From Nostoc calcicola FACHB-3891 (GTDB lineage: Bacteria; Cyanobacteriota; Cyanobacteriia; Cyanobacteriales; Nostocaceae): a stretch of 64,000 bases of DNA. Every line of letters starts with the position of its first letter. Position 1 is the first letter of the stretch. The notes beneath the pieces were generated by a model. It made no database searches and had not been told where the DNA came from. It saw nothing but the letters and a program-made list of their open reading frames with translations. The DNA is taken from contig NZ_JACJRQ010000002.1 in assembly GCF_014697355.1 (NCBI RefSeq), positions 353,155 through 417,154 of the forward strand, written 5' to 3'. Below are positions 48,544-57,324 of the stretch, one piece after another. The translations under genes were made by a program, and so were the position numbers.

Positions 48544-49062
48544 TCAACACAGTTGACTTACCTTAGCTGCGAGTTCGGCGATGTTCATATCTTCGTAATG
48601 TTCAAAAGGTTGGTGAATCCAGGGGTTATCGAGTAAGTAATCAACGTAGTAATCGGGTGCTATAACTGAGCAAGCTTTATACCACAGTACGGCGGTGCGA
48701 ATTTCTTCAATGGGGAAATCAGTATTTAGTTTCAGCCAAGGAATAGTTTGTTGGAGTGTAATTCCAGAGTCTACTAAGTCATCCACTAAAAGAATACGCG
48801 AACCTAATTTTTCATTGGTCATCGTCAAGTGGCGGGAGAAAATTAAATTACTTCTTTCTTGTTTGCCAGGACCACTGTAAGATGAGGCTGCTAAAATTGC
48901 CAGGGGTTTATCGTATATCCGGGAGAGAATATCTCCAATTCGTAGTCCTCCTCTGGCAAGACAGATAATTTGGTTGAATTGCCAACCAGATTGATAAATC
49001 TGAATGGCCAGTTGTTCAATTTTTTGGTGATAATCTGACCAAGAAACATAAAGGTCTGACAT
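48544..49062 (-). CDS. phosphoribosyltransferase
   Basis: 172 residues from ATG 49062 (MSDLYVSW); a GTG nine bases earlier is possible. The PRPP-binding loop is ILLVDDLVDSGITL. The upstream CLARGGLRIGDILSR and the C-terminal YYVDYLLDNPWIHQPFEHYED resemble xanthine/guanine-type PRTases. It would salvage a purine base or act on a related substrate. It faces the ABC importer genes (convergent) and diverges from the symporter gene. Confidence 0.8.
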   Translation of the reverse strand: MSDLYVSWSDYHQKIEQLAIQIYQSGWQFNQIICLARGGLRIGDILSRIYDKPLAILAASSYSGPGKQERSNLIFSRHLTMTNEKLGSRILLVDDLVDSGITLQQTIPWLKLNTDFPIEEIRTAVLWYKACSVIAPDYYVDYLLDNPWIHQPFEHYEDMNIAELAAKVSQLC

Positions 49063-49134
49063 AAGTCTCACTGAAGTGGTAAACAGCTACTATTGAAGGC
49101 AAACGCAAACATTTTAGTATAAAGGCGAGTTATT

Positions 49135-50589
49135 ATGAATGATTCTGTTGCTGATGGTGATGGCCAAAGAAATCCTTTAGATGAAAAACTGGATTTTAAA
49201 ACCAAATTAGCTTACGGTGCAGGAGATTTAGGCCCAGCAATCACTGCAAATATCTCTGTTTTTTTTCTGCTGGTTTTCTTTACTAATGTTGCTGGTATCC
49301 CAGCGGGGTTAGCTGGCAGTATTTTGATGATTGGCAAAATCTGGGATGGGGTAAACGATCCGGTTGTTGGCTTTCTAACTGATAAAACGAAATCTCGTCG
49401 CTGGGGTCGTCGTCTTCCTTGGATGTTTTATGGGGCAATTCCCTTTGGAATTTTCTTTTTCTTGCAGTGGATTGTACCGCAATTTAGTGCTGAGCAGAGT
49501 AATAATATTTGGCCGTTGTTCTGGTATTACGTGGCGATTGGGGTGATATCTCAGGCGTTTTACACTGTTGTAAATTTGCCTTATACGGCCATGACTCCAG
49601 AATTAACTCAAGATTATGACGAACGCACTAGCCTTAATAGCTATCGCTTTACATTTTCTATTGGTGGCAGTATTCTCTCGTTGATTTTAACGCAAATTGT
49701 TTTTTCTCGAATTAGCGATCGCCAGCAACAATATCTAGTTTTAGCAGCAATTTCTACGATAATTTCGATTTTAGGATTATATTGGTGCGTTTTTGGAGTC
49801 CGCGATCGCATTCTCGCTTTTGAAGCCAAACGCATCCAAATCGAGGAACCTCCATCTCTCCCCTTCTTTGAACAGTTAAAAATTGTCTTTAGCAACAGAC
49901 CTTTTTTATTTGTGATTGGTATATATCTTTTTTCTTGGCTAGGCGTGCAAGTCACAGCCAGCATTATTCCCTATTTTGTAGTCGATTGTATGCGCCTCAA
50001 GGAATCAGATGTTCCCACGGTAATGATTGCAGTCCAAGGAACTGCTCTGGTGATGCTATTTGTTTGGGGTGAATTAAGCAAAAAAGTCGGCAAAAAAGTT
50101 GTTTATTTTCTAGGAATGAGTTTATGGATTATCGCTGGTGCAGGATTATTTTTCTTGCAACCTGGTCAAATAGGTTTGATGTATTTTATGGCTGTGATGG
50201 CAGGTGTTGGTGTTTCCACAGCTTATCTAATTCCTTGGTCGATGATTCCAGATGTCATTGAATTAGATGAACTGCAAACTGGACAACGTAGAGAAGGCAT
50301 TTTTTATGGTTTCATGGTTTTACTACAAAAATTCGGTTTAGCTTTCGGGCTATTTTTAGTAGGAAATGCGTTGCAAGTAGCCGGCTTTCAAGCGGCTGTG
50401 GCTGGACAAACTACACTACCCATTCAACCGGAATCGGCATTGTTAGCTATTCGGATAGCTGTTGGCCCTATACCAACAATTTGTTTGATTTTTGGCTTAG
50501 TTTTAACGTATTTTTATCCAATTACCCGCGAAATGCACGCAGAAATTATGCTGAAACTTAAAGAACGGCAAGAGAATGGGGGGAGATAA
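49135..50589 (+). CDS. GPH-family (MFS) symporter
   Basis: 484 residues with 12 membrane helices. The KLAYGAGDLGPAI start and the DPVVGFLTDKTKSRRWGRRLPWM loop are signatures of the glycoside-pentoside-hexuronide:cation symporters. The VNLPYTAMTPELTQDYDERTSLNSYR motif also fits. It probably imports a sugar or related solute with a cation. It is divergent from the phosphoribosyltransferase with a 72-bp shared promoter region. Confidence 0.88.
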   Translation: MNDSVADGDGQRNPLDEKLDFKTKLAYGAGDLGPAITANISVFFLLVFFTNVAGIPAGLAGSILMIGKIWDGVNDPVVGFLTDKTKSRRWGRRLPWMFYGAIPFGIFFFLQWIVPQFSAEQSNNIWPLFWYYVAIGVISQAFYTVVNLPYTAMTPELTQDYDERTSLNSYRFTFSIGGSILSLILTQIVFSRISDRQQQYLVLAAISTIISILGLYWCVFGVRDRILAFEAKRIQIEEPPSLPFFEQLKIVFSNRPFLFVIGIYLFSWLGVQVTASIIPYFVVDCMRLKESDVPTVMIAVQGTALVMLFVWGELSKKVGKKVVYFLGMSLWIIAGAGLFFLQPGQIGLMYFMAVMAGVGVSTAYLIPWSMIPDVIELDELQTGQRREGIFYGFMVLLQKFGLAFGLFLVGNALQVAGFQAAVAGQTTLPIQPESALLAIRIAVGPIPTICLIFGLVLTYFYPITREMHAEIMLKLKERQENGGR

Positions 50590-50691
50590 CAATACTTGTC
50601 GGGTTTTGGGGAAAAGGGGCAGGGGAAAAGGGAAAGAAAAAACACATTTTTCTCCACAACTTTACTGCTTCCTGGCACCAACTTACAGCGT

Positions 50692-50780
50692 TTTTCATTT
50701 ATTTGAACCACAATTCCCTGTAGGGTAGCACAGATGTGCTACCCTACAACGTGGTCTGTTTACCTGAAAATTGCTGTAAG
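50692..50780. repeat. MITE family D, copy 2 (89 bp)
   Basis: Terminal repeats CTTACAGCGTTTTTCATTTA and CTGAAAATTGCTGTAAG bracket a 30-bp palindrome of the GTAGGGTAGCAC family (50719-50748). It sits just before the oxidoreductase fragment and may have truncated it. Confidence 0.65.
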
Positions 50781-50952
50781 TGCAATGCCTGATGAACTCT
50801 TACCGGCGATCGCCAATGGTAATGCTGACTTAGTTTCTTTTGGCGCACTGTTTCTTGCTAATCGAGATTTACCAGAACGTCTGCGGTTAAATACAGCACT
50901 CAATGATCGCAGCACTTTCTATGGGGGTGATGAGAAAGGTTATACAAACTAT
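50781..50952 (+). pseudogene. old-yellow-enzyme-type oxidoreductase, C-terminal fragment
   Basis: The frame reads AIANGNADLVSFGALFLANRDLPERL and STFYGGDEKGYTNYE, the C-terminal flavin-binding end of NemA/OYE-type alkene reductases. The first 300 residues are absent: a MITE precedes it. The last codons are replaced by a transposon terminus starting at 50953. It is truncated on both sides. Confidence 0.75.
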
Positions 50953-51555
50953 GAACCTATCCCACTAATCCCGTAAAGTCTAACAATGTCGAGAATAGAA
51001 TAAGTTGCTTTATCTAAAAGAGTAGTAATTAAGCTGACTCTGGAAGTGCGAAAACCAGGAATAACAATGTAGTAGAACCTATCCCACTATTCTAAAAATC
51101 TCTAGATATTGCCGTAAAAACTACCTGAAAACCTTGATTTTTCGTTTTTAATTCTCAACTCTGCTTTAGCTTTTTAGCGCAAATATTATTAGTGGGATAG
51201 GTTCTAGTAAATTTCTCTGACAGTTATGGTAGAAGGTAGAGCATCAAATTCATCCTTGCTCAATCCTTTTGGACATCTTTGAGGTTTATACCAAGTAACC
51301 AACTTGTCACTAGCGCCAACAATTTTACCTTTTCGCATAGTTGTTGCACGAGATTGATGCTTACGAAATATAACATCACAGCCGAGCTTGGTAATTGAAA
51401 CTATGTCGGCGTAAGCACAAAAAGCTCTATCCCCTAAAAGCACATCATTTAGTTTGAGAAAACTATATAGTTTTCTGGCTAATTTAATATCATGAGTATT
51501 TAAAACATCGATGCACAAGGCAATGGCGGCTCCTGTTATCAAACTGAATATGGCT
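50953..51555 (-). pseudogene. IS4-type transposase fragment, interrupted
   Basis: The minus strand 51555-51205 codes LLGDRAFCAYADIV, a DDE acidic region, and FRKHQSR. After the inserted element the same frame resumes at 51074 with YIVIPGFRTSRVSLITTLLDK and YSILDIVRLYG, then ends in a terminal repeat at 50969. Removing the insert and one TAGTA copy rejoins the frame exactly. N- and C-terminal ends are both missing, so it is dead. Confidence 0.8.
51075..51204. mobile_element. 130-bp MITE inside the transposase gene
   Basis: Ends GAACCTATCCCACTATT and ATTAGTGGGATAGGTTC are inverted repeats. It is flanked by the 5-bp duplication TAGTA at 51070-51074 and 51205-51209. The same termini occur alone at 50953-50969 and 53758-53775. 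It is non-coding and probably moved by an IS4-type enzyme with matching ends. Confidence 0.85.
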
Positions 51556-51567
51556 GACTACTACAAA

Positions 51568-51600
51568 ATCCCCGACTTATTTATTGCATAAGTCGGGGAT
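51568..51600 (-). terminator. terminator of the amide hydrolase gene
   Basis: A 12-bp perfect stem ATCCCCGACTTA / TAAGTCGGGGAT with a 9-base loop lies 24 bp after the stop. On the minus strand it is followed by TTTTG. It is the best single hairpin-terminator candidate here. Confidence 0.7.
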
Positions 51601-51623
51601 ATTTCCACACTCACCGATAAAAA

Positions 51624-53183
51624 TTAATGCAATGGACGACTAGTTTCTGTGTCAGGCCTCTGATAGTCAAAATAAAACCATTTATTGTCTTTCACATTTT
51701 CAAACAGATGATTAACCTTGCCTATCTTTTCTCCTTTCTTTAGTTGATCCTCCAGTAGGTCAATTCCTTTCTCACCCTTTTTTGCTGGCGGCACATACAG
51801 ATCAAGTTTTTTCACTGTCTTTAACTCAGCAAATAATTCTTCCAAATCAACATATAGTGGATATAAAGCCCTACTTAATTCAAAGAAATAGCGCTTATTC
51901 CCATGATCTGCAACAGTACGCCAGACTGTAGCGGCAAGGAAGGGGTTATCATCTATTGCCTGAACATTTAAAGGTGTTGACATATTACGAATCAACGAAA
52001 CAGCTCTAGCAAGACCTTCGTGTTCTGACCAGTCTTCAACCCATGTACTATGAGAATCTTTAGGGTTTTTGGGATCTCTCTGAGTCTCATCAATAAATGG
52101 TCTTCTATTTTTGGTGGTCTCGTTATCAATTTTTTCGAGCCTATTGCTGTAGAATGAGGCGCGGAGAAATCGAATATCAGAACCATTCATTGCCGGATTT
52201 AACTCTTTTTTTGAATCATACTTCTTCAGTTCATCCCATCTAAAGTCTTCATTTTTCTGTGCCCAATCAAAGTCTCCATCGTCTTTTTTAAATTTGTTTA
52301 AAAGTTCTAATTGATCGGCACACAGGTTATTAGTTAGCACAGCGATCGTTTCTTTGCCTTCAACTTTTTCCTCCTCTGGAACGTAATAGACTAGTAATTT
52401 AGAATTGTTAGATTGATCATCCTTCACGTATTCAAAGACTGCGGAATCTCCCTGAGAATCTGAAACGGACAAATGTAACACTATATCTTTGAAGTCTACG
52501 TCGAACTTCTTGCCTTCTTTGTTTAATTTTGCTACGGCTAGTTTAGAGGTAACGATAAAAAATGGCTCCTGCTTTAACCCGTCTACAGCTTCTTTGACAG
52601 TTGCGTAGTTGTCCAGTACATACTGTGCCAAAGCAGTAATCTGTAAACGCGGTTTATCCTTGCTATGTATATCATGGCTGTAGTCGGCTCCTAGTAGAAA
52701 AAGCAGATTGGCAACTAAGCCTTTCTCGTTTATGCCATCAGTCGCAGACTTATTATAGTTACATACAACCAGGCTCTTATACTTAGATTCCCATGTATAC
52801 GGATAATCCTCATCACTTTCACCAACAGCTGTGCGAGCGCTACCTATAGGTGATGCCCATAGACTTGTGGATATATTTGGATCAGACCAGTCCATTGAAC
52901 GCACAGTAAAGATTAATTTTATTTTCTCGTCAGGGGGAGAGATTGATTCTGTTTTCTCGTCAGCGGTAAAGATTGATTTTGTTTGCTCGCCAGCAAAATA
53001 AATTGCACGGGTACAACCGAGTAATACTAGTGGTATTAATCCCAAGTGCAAATCATTCATCAAATTGCTCAATGCTTGATGAATTTTAAAAGATTCCTGT
53101 GTGAAATCGCAGGCTACTAGTGCGGCGATTCCAACAAATAAAAACGGTATAGCCAATGAGAAATTTTTGAGGTAACGTTTCAT
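51624..53183 (-). CDS. linear amide C-N hydrolase (choloylglycine/penicillin-V-acylase type)
   Basis: 519 residues from ATG 53183, chosen because AGGAG precedes it by eight bases. An N-terminal hydrophobic segment with a possible lipobox (LVAC) exports it; a second hydrophobic stretch ends at GCTRAIYF. The Cys of this motif is the expected Ntn nucleophile, and VRSMDW, YNKSATDGINEKGL and RTVADHGNKRYFFE are family landmarks. Near the nucleophile the 10-residue unit AGEQTKSIFT is present in three diverged tandem copies. Relatives cleave bile salts, penicillin V or acyl-homoserine lactones; the substrate here is unknown. It lies between transposon termini and may be cargo. Confidence 0.75.
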   Translation of the reverse strand: MKRYLKNFSLAIPFLFVGIAALVACDFTQESFKIHQALSNLMNDLHLGLIPLVLLGCTRAIYFAGEQTKSIFTADEKTESISPPDEKIKLIFTVRSMDWSDPNISTSLWASPIGSARTAVGESDEDYPYTWESKYKSLVVCNYNKSATDGINEKGLVANLLFLLGADYSHDIHSKDKPRLQITALAQYVLDNYATVKEAVDGLKQEPFFIVTSKLAVAKLNKEGKKFDVDFKDIVLHLSVSDSQGDSAVFEYVKDDQSNNSKLLVYYVPEEEKVEGKETIAVLTNNLCADQLELLNKFKKDDGDFDWAQKNEDFRWDELKKYDSKKELNPAMNGSDIRFLRASFYSNRLEKIDNETTKNRRPFIDETQRDPKNPKDSHSTWVEDWSEHEGLARAVSLIRNMSTPLNVQAIDDNPFLAATVWRTVADHGNKRYFFELSRALYPLYVDLEELFAELKTVKKLDLYVPPAKKGEKGIDLLEDQLKKGEKIGKVNHLFENVKDNKWFYFDYQRPDTETSRPLH

Positions 53184-53822
53184 ACCTTTATCTCCTGGTG
53201 TGTAAATTACTTTCAGAGTTTTGCAACTGACAATGCTGTTCACTATGAAATTTGTGAATTTAGCAATCCTATTTGAACTTGTGAAAATGATTAACTGCGA
53301 AGACCAGCTAGGGCAAATGAAGACTTTCCCATTCTCACGGAGACTGGCGTCGCCAAGGATGCCAAGAAAAGAGAGAACAGAGAATCTGCGGTTTTGTTGG
53401 ATGTTTTACAGGATAGCTTTTACACTACACAAATCTCTAGACTTAAGTCAAGCTAAAAAATATCTTTTAACTATATTTTTATGTGTTAATAACATTATAT
53501 TTACTGTGTTTATAAGATATATGTCATTAATAATACAAATAATGTGCGGTTGTTTCCTCCGCTCGAACTCTTCGGAAGCTGCCGCTCAGACTTCTCTGTG
53601 TAGTGTTTAGAACAATTAAATTTTAGTTACTCAAAGAGTTCAACATCTTCTTAATTCCCCACCCCCAACACCCGAAAGCCAGTTATATCATGGCTTCACG
53701 CTTAACTTAGTGCTATTCGTTTCAAGCATATTTTCCGAAGATAACTAGGGATTTTTAAAATAGTGGGATAGGTTCATGCATTCCTGCATTCGACAACAAT
53801 TATCCATTGATTTTATACCGTC
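53184..53822. other. intergenic region with a solitary transposon end
   Basis: The left part holds the promoter of the amide hydrolase. The frame at 53221-53610 lacks a ribosome-binding site and normal composition. A terminus AGTGGGATAGGTTC ends at 53775, in the orientation opposite to the one at 50953. Confidence 0.55.
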
Positions 53823-54863
53823 TTATAAATGCATTACTGAAACTATTTTCTCAACTTCATCTACCTGAATCTGCGCCAATCCAAATTGTTGGATTACTCC
53901 AGCATTCGTAGTCAAATGACTACTCACCTCAGCTACTCGGTAATGACTTTCTTGTGAGGCTAAAGCAGCGGGCAATAATAACTGATCTGCTAAGTGTTCA
54001 TCCACTGGTGCGCCTGTGTGATGAAACTCAAGTAGTTGCTGACAAGCAATTTCTGCAACTGTCTCCGCTGATAACTGCAAACGCCCAAACCCACCAAAAC
54101 CAGCTAAGCTGTTCTGATACTCAGCAGTGAGGAAAATACCCGCCCCCGGTGCAACACCTTTTTCTCGTGATGCTTGTATGGCAACTTTTAAATGGGCTTC
54201 TCTTAACAAATTTTCGGCACGATTTGCCATTCGTTGGGGAATATGGGAAGGTAATTCTGTAACCACAGCAACTCCTCGTACTTGCTGTAAATTCCCCCGT
54301 TCCAACAAATTGATTCCACCGAGTTGACAACCACCACTGACTTGCAATTCTATTTCTCCACCACCTTGGGGATACCACCCCCAAGCACCTAACTTGACTT
54401 TTGCTTCTACTCCCATACGTTGCAATATCCGCAGATAAACTTGCTCAATGTATGTGACTGTGGGGCTAAAGTTCACATGAGTTCCACCTTTGAGTGTGAC
54501 GCGGGAATTGCCGGGTGCTAGTGCCAAAGGCAAGAGAATTGTCTGGAGAATGAGAGCGATCGCACCTGCAGAACCACCAGGTTGTGCTTTACTAACATCA
54601 AAGGTATAAATTCCAGCTTGCACAGGACTACCTGGGATGAATTCCAGCTGCGTTGAACCCAAAGCATCACCCCATAGTTGGGCATTACAAATTCTAGCTG
54701 CGGCACGAACAGCTGTTAAATGCTGTGGTGCTAATCCTGGCTTTTTGCGTCCGGCGCGAATACCTGCGATTCGTATGGGTTCGCCAGTGATAGCGGCTAG
54801 ACTTAAGGAAGTGCGAAGAACTTGTCCGCCTCCCTCTCCGTAAGAACCATCAATTTCAATCAT
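53823..54863 (-). CDS. rtcA: RNA 3'-terminal phosphate cyclase
   Basis: 346 residues from ATG 54863 (MIEIDGSYGEGGG). A GTG 36 bases upstream adds a variable leader. RtcA converts an RNA 3'-phosphate to a 2',3'-cyclic phosphate using ATP. Visible motifs are IDGSYGEGGGQVLR, GLAPQHLTAV and KGGTHVNFSPTV; HLTTNAGVIQQF near the C-terminus carries the catalytic histidine that becomes adenylated. No RtcB lies next to it. Stand-alone gene. Confidence 0.93.
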   Translation of the reverse strand: MIEIDGSYGEGGGQVLRTSLSLAAITGEPIRIAGIRAGRKKPGLAPQHLTAVRAAARICNAQLWGDALGSTQLEFIPGSPVQAGIYTFDVSKAQPGGSAGAIALILQTILLPLALAPGNSRVTLKGGTHVNFSPTVTYIEQVYLRILQRMGVEAKVKLGAWGWYPQGGGEIELQVSGGCQLGGINLLERGNLQQVRGVAVVTELPSHIPQRMANRAENLLREAHLKVAIQASREKGVAPGAGIFLTAEYQNSLAGFGGFGRLQLSAETVAEIACQQLLEFHHTGAPVDEHLADQLLLPAALASQESHYRVAEVSSHLTTNAGVIQQFGLAQIQVDEVEKIVSVMHL

Positions 54864-55051
54864 GGGTGATTTTGGGATGTTGTTTTGGGTTTTACCCACG
54901 GAATATTTAGAATCAAAATTCAGAATTCAGAATTTAGAATACTTCAATTTTTACAGCAGATTTTCAAAAGCGTAAAGTATACAAACTAAATTTGACAAGC
55001 ATGTATTAAGCCTGTTTTACTTCTGACTCCTGAATTCTGAATTCTGATTTC

Positions 55052-56386
55052 TCAATTGATAACTTTACTTTTACCAGGGTTCATTAATCCATAGGGATCT
55101 ACTATTTCCTTAAATTTTAATTGCTCGGGATCGATAGCTTTTCTGCCCCCTTCTTCAATAATATAGGTGTGAGGATTGGCAATACCCACGCCTTGTTCTT
55201 CGTGATAGCGAATAATTTCATTGAGACGTTCTTCTGTAGTGTAGCGGACGAGTTGTAAACCACCAGGAAGTACGGCGCCGTTGACGCGAAAAAATTCTAA
55301 ATGCATCATCACTTCATCGCCAAAATGATTGTACATCTGCTCTATAAGTTGCAGACTTTTACCCGCAGGAAACATACTTTGTAAATAGGTGATTCCAGTG
55401 TCTACAGTCCGGGCGTGTAAGGTGGTGTGATTCCAGGTAAATTCTGCTAAATGTGTACCTTTTCCTGCTTCTTGGGCTGGTTTTTCATAAGTAATCTGGC
55501 CACGATATTGCTGCACTAAACCGGGTAATAATTCTAAACTCGGTTCGGCAATTATCAAAAATACCGCATGAGTACCTTCGGGAATGTATTGTTGTAAGGC
55601 GTGAAAGTATTGCGGAATTGGGGATGCAAAGACGGAAATTAATTTCTTCATCATGCCATCGGCACTGCCAAGTGCATGACCAAATTTTGTTGCTGTCATA
55701 AAGTCGTCAAATGTAACGATGACTTCTGCCCAAGGATAAGCCGGCCCTAGAGGAATTTCCACTTCAGTGATGATGCCGTTAATACCCCAAGCATGATTAA
55801 CCTTTTGTACATCGTCTCCCCGTAATTCGATCGCACGGGGTTCATCTTCTAAAGTTACCACTCGCAGTGCCAAGATATTACCGCGATCGCGTAACGCTCC
55901 ATATTGTACCGAGCCAATACCCCCGCTCCCCCCAGCAATAAATCCGCCAATTGTGGCTGTGCGGTAAGTCGAAGGTGCCATACGGATTTCCCAACCGATT
56001 TCTCGTGTTTTTTTATCTATAGATGCCAACTTTATCCCGGCTTCTACCCGCGCCACCCCTGGTTTCACCCAAAGAATCTCTTGCATCCGCGTCATATCTA
56101 AAATTACGCCACCATGCAACGGTACGCATTGCCCATAATTCCCAGTCCCAGCGCCCCGCACAGTTAAGGGTACGCGGTATTTTGCACAAGCAGCTGCAAC
56201 TTTTAAAACCTCTGCTTCATTCACAGGACGCACCGCAATATCTCCTACTTTTCCCTCTAATTTCGGTACAAGTACTGGGCTAAAGGTATGATAATCCTGG
56301 GATAATTTTGCCACTTGGGTTGGATCGGTGATAATTTCTATACCTTCTAAAGAATTAATTAGTGTATTTAAGTTGGTTGTCGTCAT
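55052..56386 (-). CDS. FAD-linked oxidase (GlcD/FAD_binding_4 type)
   Basis: 444 residues. The N-terminal FAD-binding PCMH domain has VPLTVRGAGTGNYGQ, GGFIAGGSGGIGSVQYG and ITEVEIPLG. The C-terminal FAD-oxidase domain ends GLMNPGKSKVIN, where the family normally has a MNPGK motif. It belongs to the glycolate/lactate dehydrogenase type of flavoproteins that oxidise hydroxy acids. The exact substrate cannot be told. Transcribed alone, with an STRR tract at its 3' side. Confidence 0.85.
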   Translation of the reverse strand: MTTTNLNTLINSLEGIEIITDPTQVAKLSQDYHTFSPVLVPKLEGKVGDIAVRPVNEAEVLKVAAACAKYRVPLTVRGAGTGNYGQCVPLHGGVILDMTRMQEILWVKPGVARVEAGIKLASIDKKTREIGWEIRMAPSTYRTATIGGFIAGGSGGIGSVQYGALRDRGNILALRVVTLEDEPRAIELRGDDVQKVNHAWGINGIITEVEIPLGPAYPWAEVIVTFDDFMTATKFGHALGSADGMMKKLISVFASPIPQYFHALQQYIPEGTHAVFLIIAEPSLELLPGLVQQYRGQITYEKPAQEAGKGTHLAEFTWNHTTLHARTVDTGITYLQSMFPAGKSLQLIEQMYNHFGDEVMMHLEFFRVNGAVLPGGLQLVRYTTEERLNEIIRYHEEQGVGIANPHTYIIEEGGRKAIDPEQLKFKEIVDPYGLMNPGKSKVIN

Positions 56387-56550
56387 AAGTTATTCTTTTT
56401 TTTCCAAAGGTTTTTGAACTGATTCATGACAAATATCTTTTGTAGACATGAGAGACCATTTATAAAGTAAATCTTATGCTCAAGTCGGGAAGCCCGCCCC
56501 GATTGGTTCCTCTCCAATAATTTTATTTATACTTTATAAATAGCGTCTAA

Positions 56551-56757
56551 GAGGATGTTTAAAAAGTCTTCTTGTTGGTATGGAAAAGTTATAGATCCCC
56601 CTAAATCCACGCCAGTTGCTCATGGGGGAAACCCCCCAGACCGCACTGGCTCCCCTTAACAAGGGGGACTTTGATTCCAGTTCCCCCCTTTTTAAGGGGG
56701 GTTAGGGGGGATCTAAACGTGCTTAAAATCACAGCAAAACACTTTTCAAACAACCTC
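56551..56757. repeat. MITE family E, full copy (207 bp)
   Basis: Imperfect terminal inverted repeats GAGGATGTTTAAAAAG and CTTTTCAAACAACCTC, with TAA on both outer flanks (56548-56550, 56758-56760). The interior holds GGGGGAAACCCCCC-type palindromes. Isolated ends of the same family occur at 8908 and 44287. Confidence 0.75.
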
Positions 56758-56993
56758 TAAGTAAAACCAGATATCTTAGTTTATAAATTTTAAAACATTA
56801 TAAGTGATTCTTGTGTGGCACAAACTTTAACTTATTACCATATAATTAACGATCGCCTTTGTAATATTTTGCACAAAATATAAGCAATCAATTGCAATGG
56901 TCTGCGATCGATATGATTTCATACTTTGACCTCAGAAAACAGCGGCTTTATGCCGTGCGCTTTCCATCCGGACACCATCATGGGAAGTTACGT

Positions 56994-57140
56994 TTAGGTA
57001 GGTGTAATTTCAATCACAGGTACAGATAGAGTGGTTTCTGACATCACTGTTCGACCAGTGGGGTAGCCCGCAGCAAATATATCTATTTTCCTCACAAGTT
57101 CCTCAAATTCTTTTTCTAACTTCAAAATAGAGATGCTCAA
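56994..57140 (-). pseudogene. C-terminal gene fragment, family unknown
   Basis: A minus-strand frame without a start reads EKEFEELVRKIDIFAAGYP then TGRTVMSETTLSVPVIEI and stop at 56994. The charged helix and beta end look like genuine protein, but only 47 codons are open. I do not recognise it. It could be the tail of a deleted gene. Confidence 0.3.
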
Positions 57141-57324
57141 CTATTGCTTTAATGAGCTTGATAATTCATTGCCTTTTTCATACTACTCCTGTTGTACGCT
57201 GGTCGTAATTATCGCTAATATTTTTACGATATGTGTCATATACAATCAGCCAGATCGATTCAGAAAAAGGCAGATTGAGCAACACCAAAATTTGAACTTG
57301 GAATTACTTAGGAGCTACAGATAG
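57133..57324 (+). CDS. possible 63-aa single-helix membrane peptide
   Basis: ATG 57133 opens a frame with one hydrophobic helix ([18 protein letters not shown]) and a basic tail. Its TAG shares a G with the GTG start of the D1-like gene, which suggests possible translational coupling. No ribosome-binding site is evident and I know no homologue, so it may be chance. Confidence 0.25.
   Translation: MLNYCFNELDNSLPFSYYSCCTLVVIIANIFTICVIYNQPDRFRKRQIEQHQNLNLELLRSYR

Noticed and set aside
53221..53610. 129-codon plus-strand frame
   Set aside because: No ribosome-binding site, composition unlike a protein, and it overlaps the promoter region of the divergent hydrolase gene.
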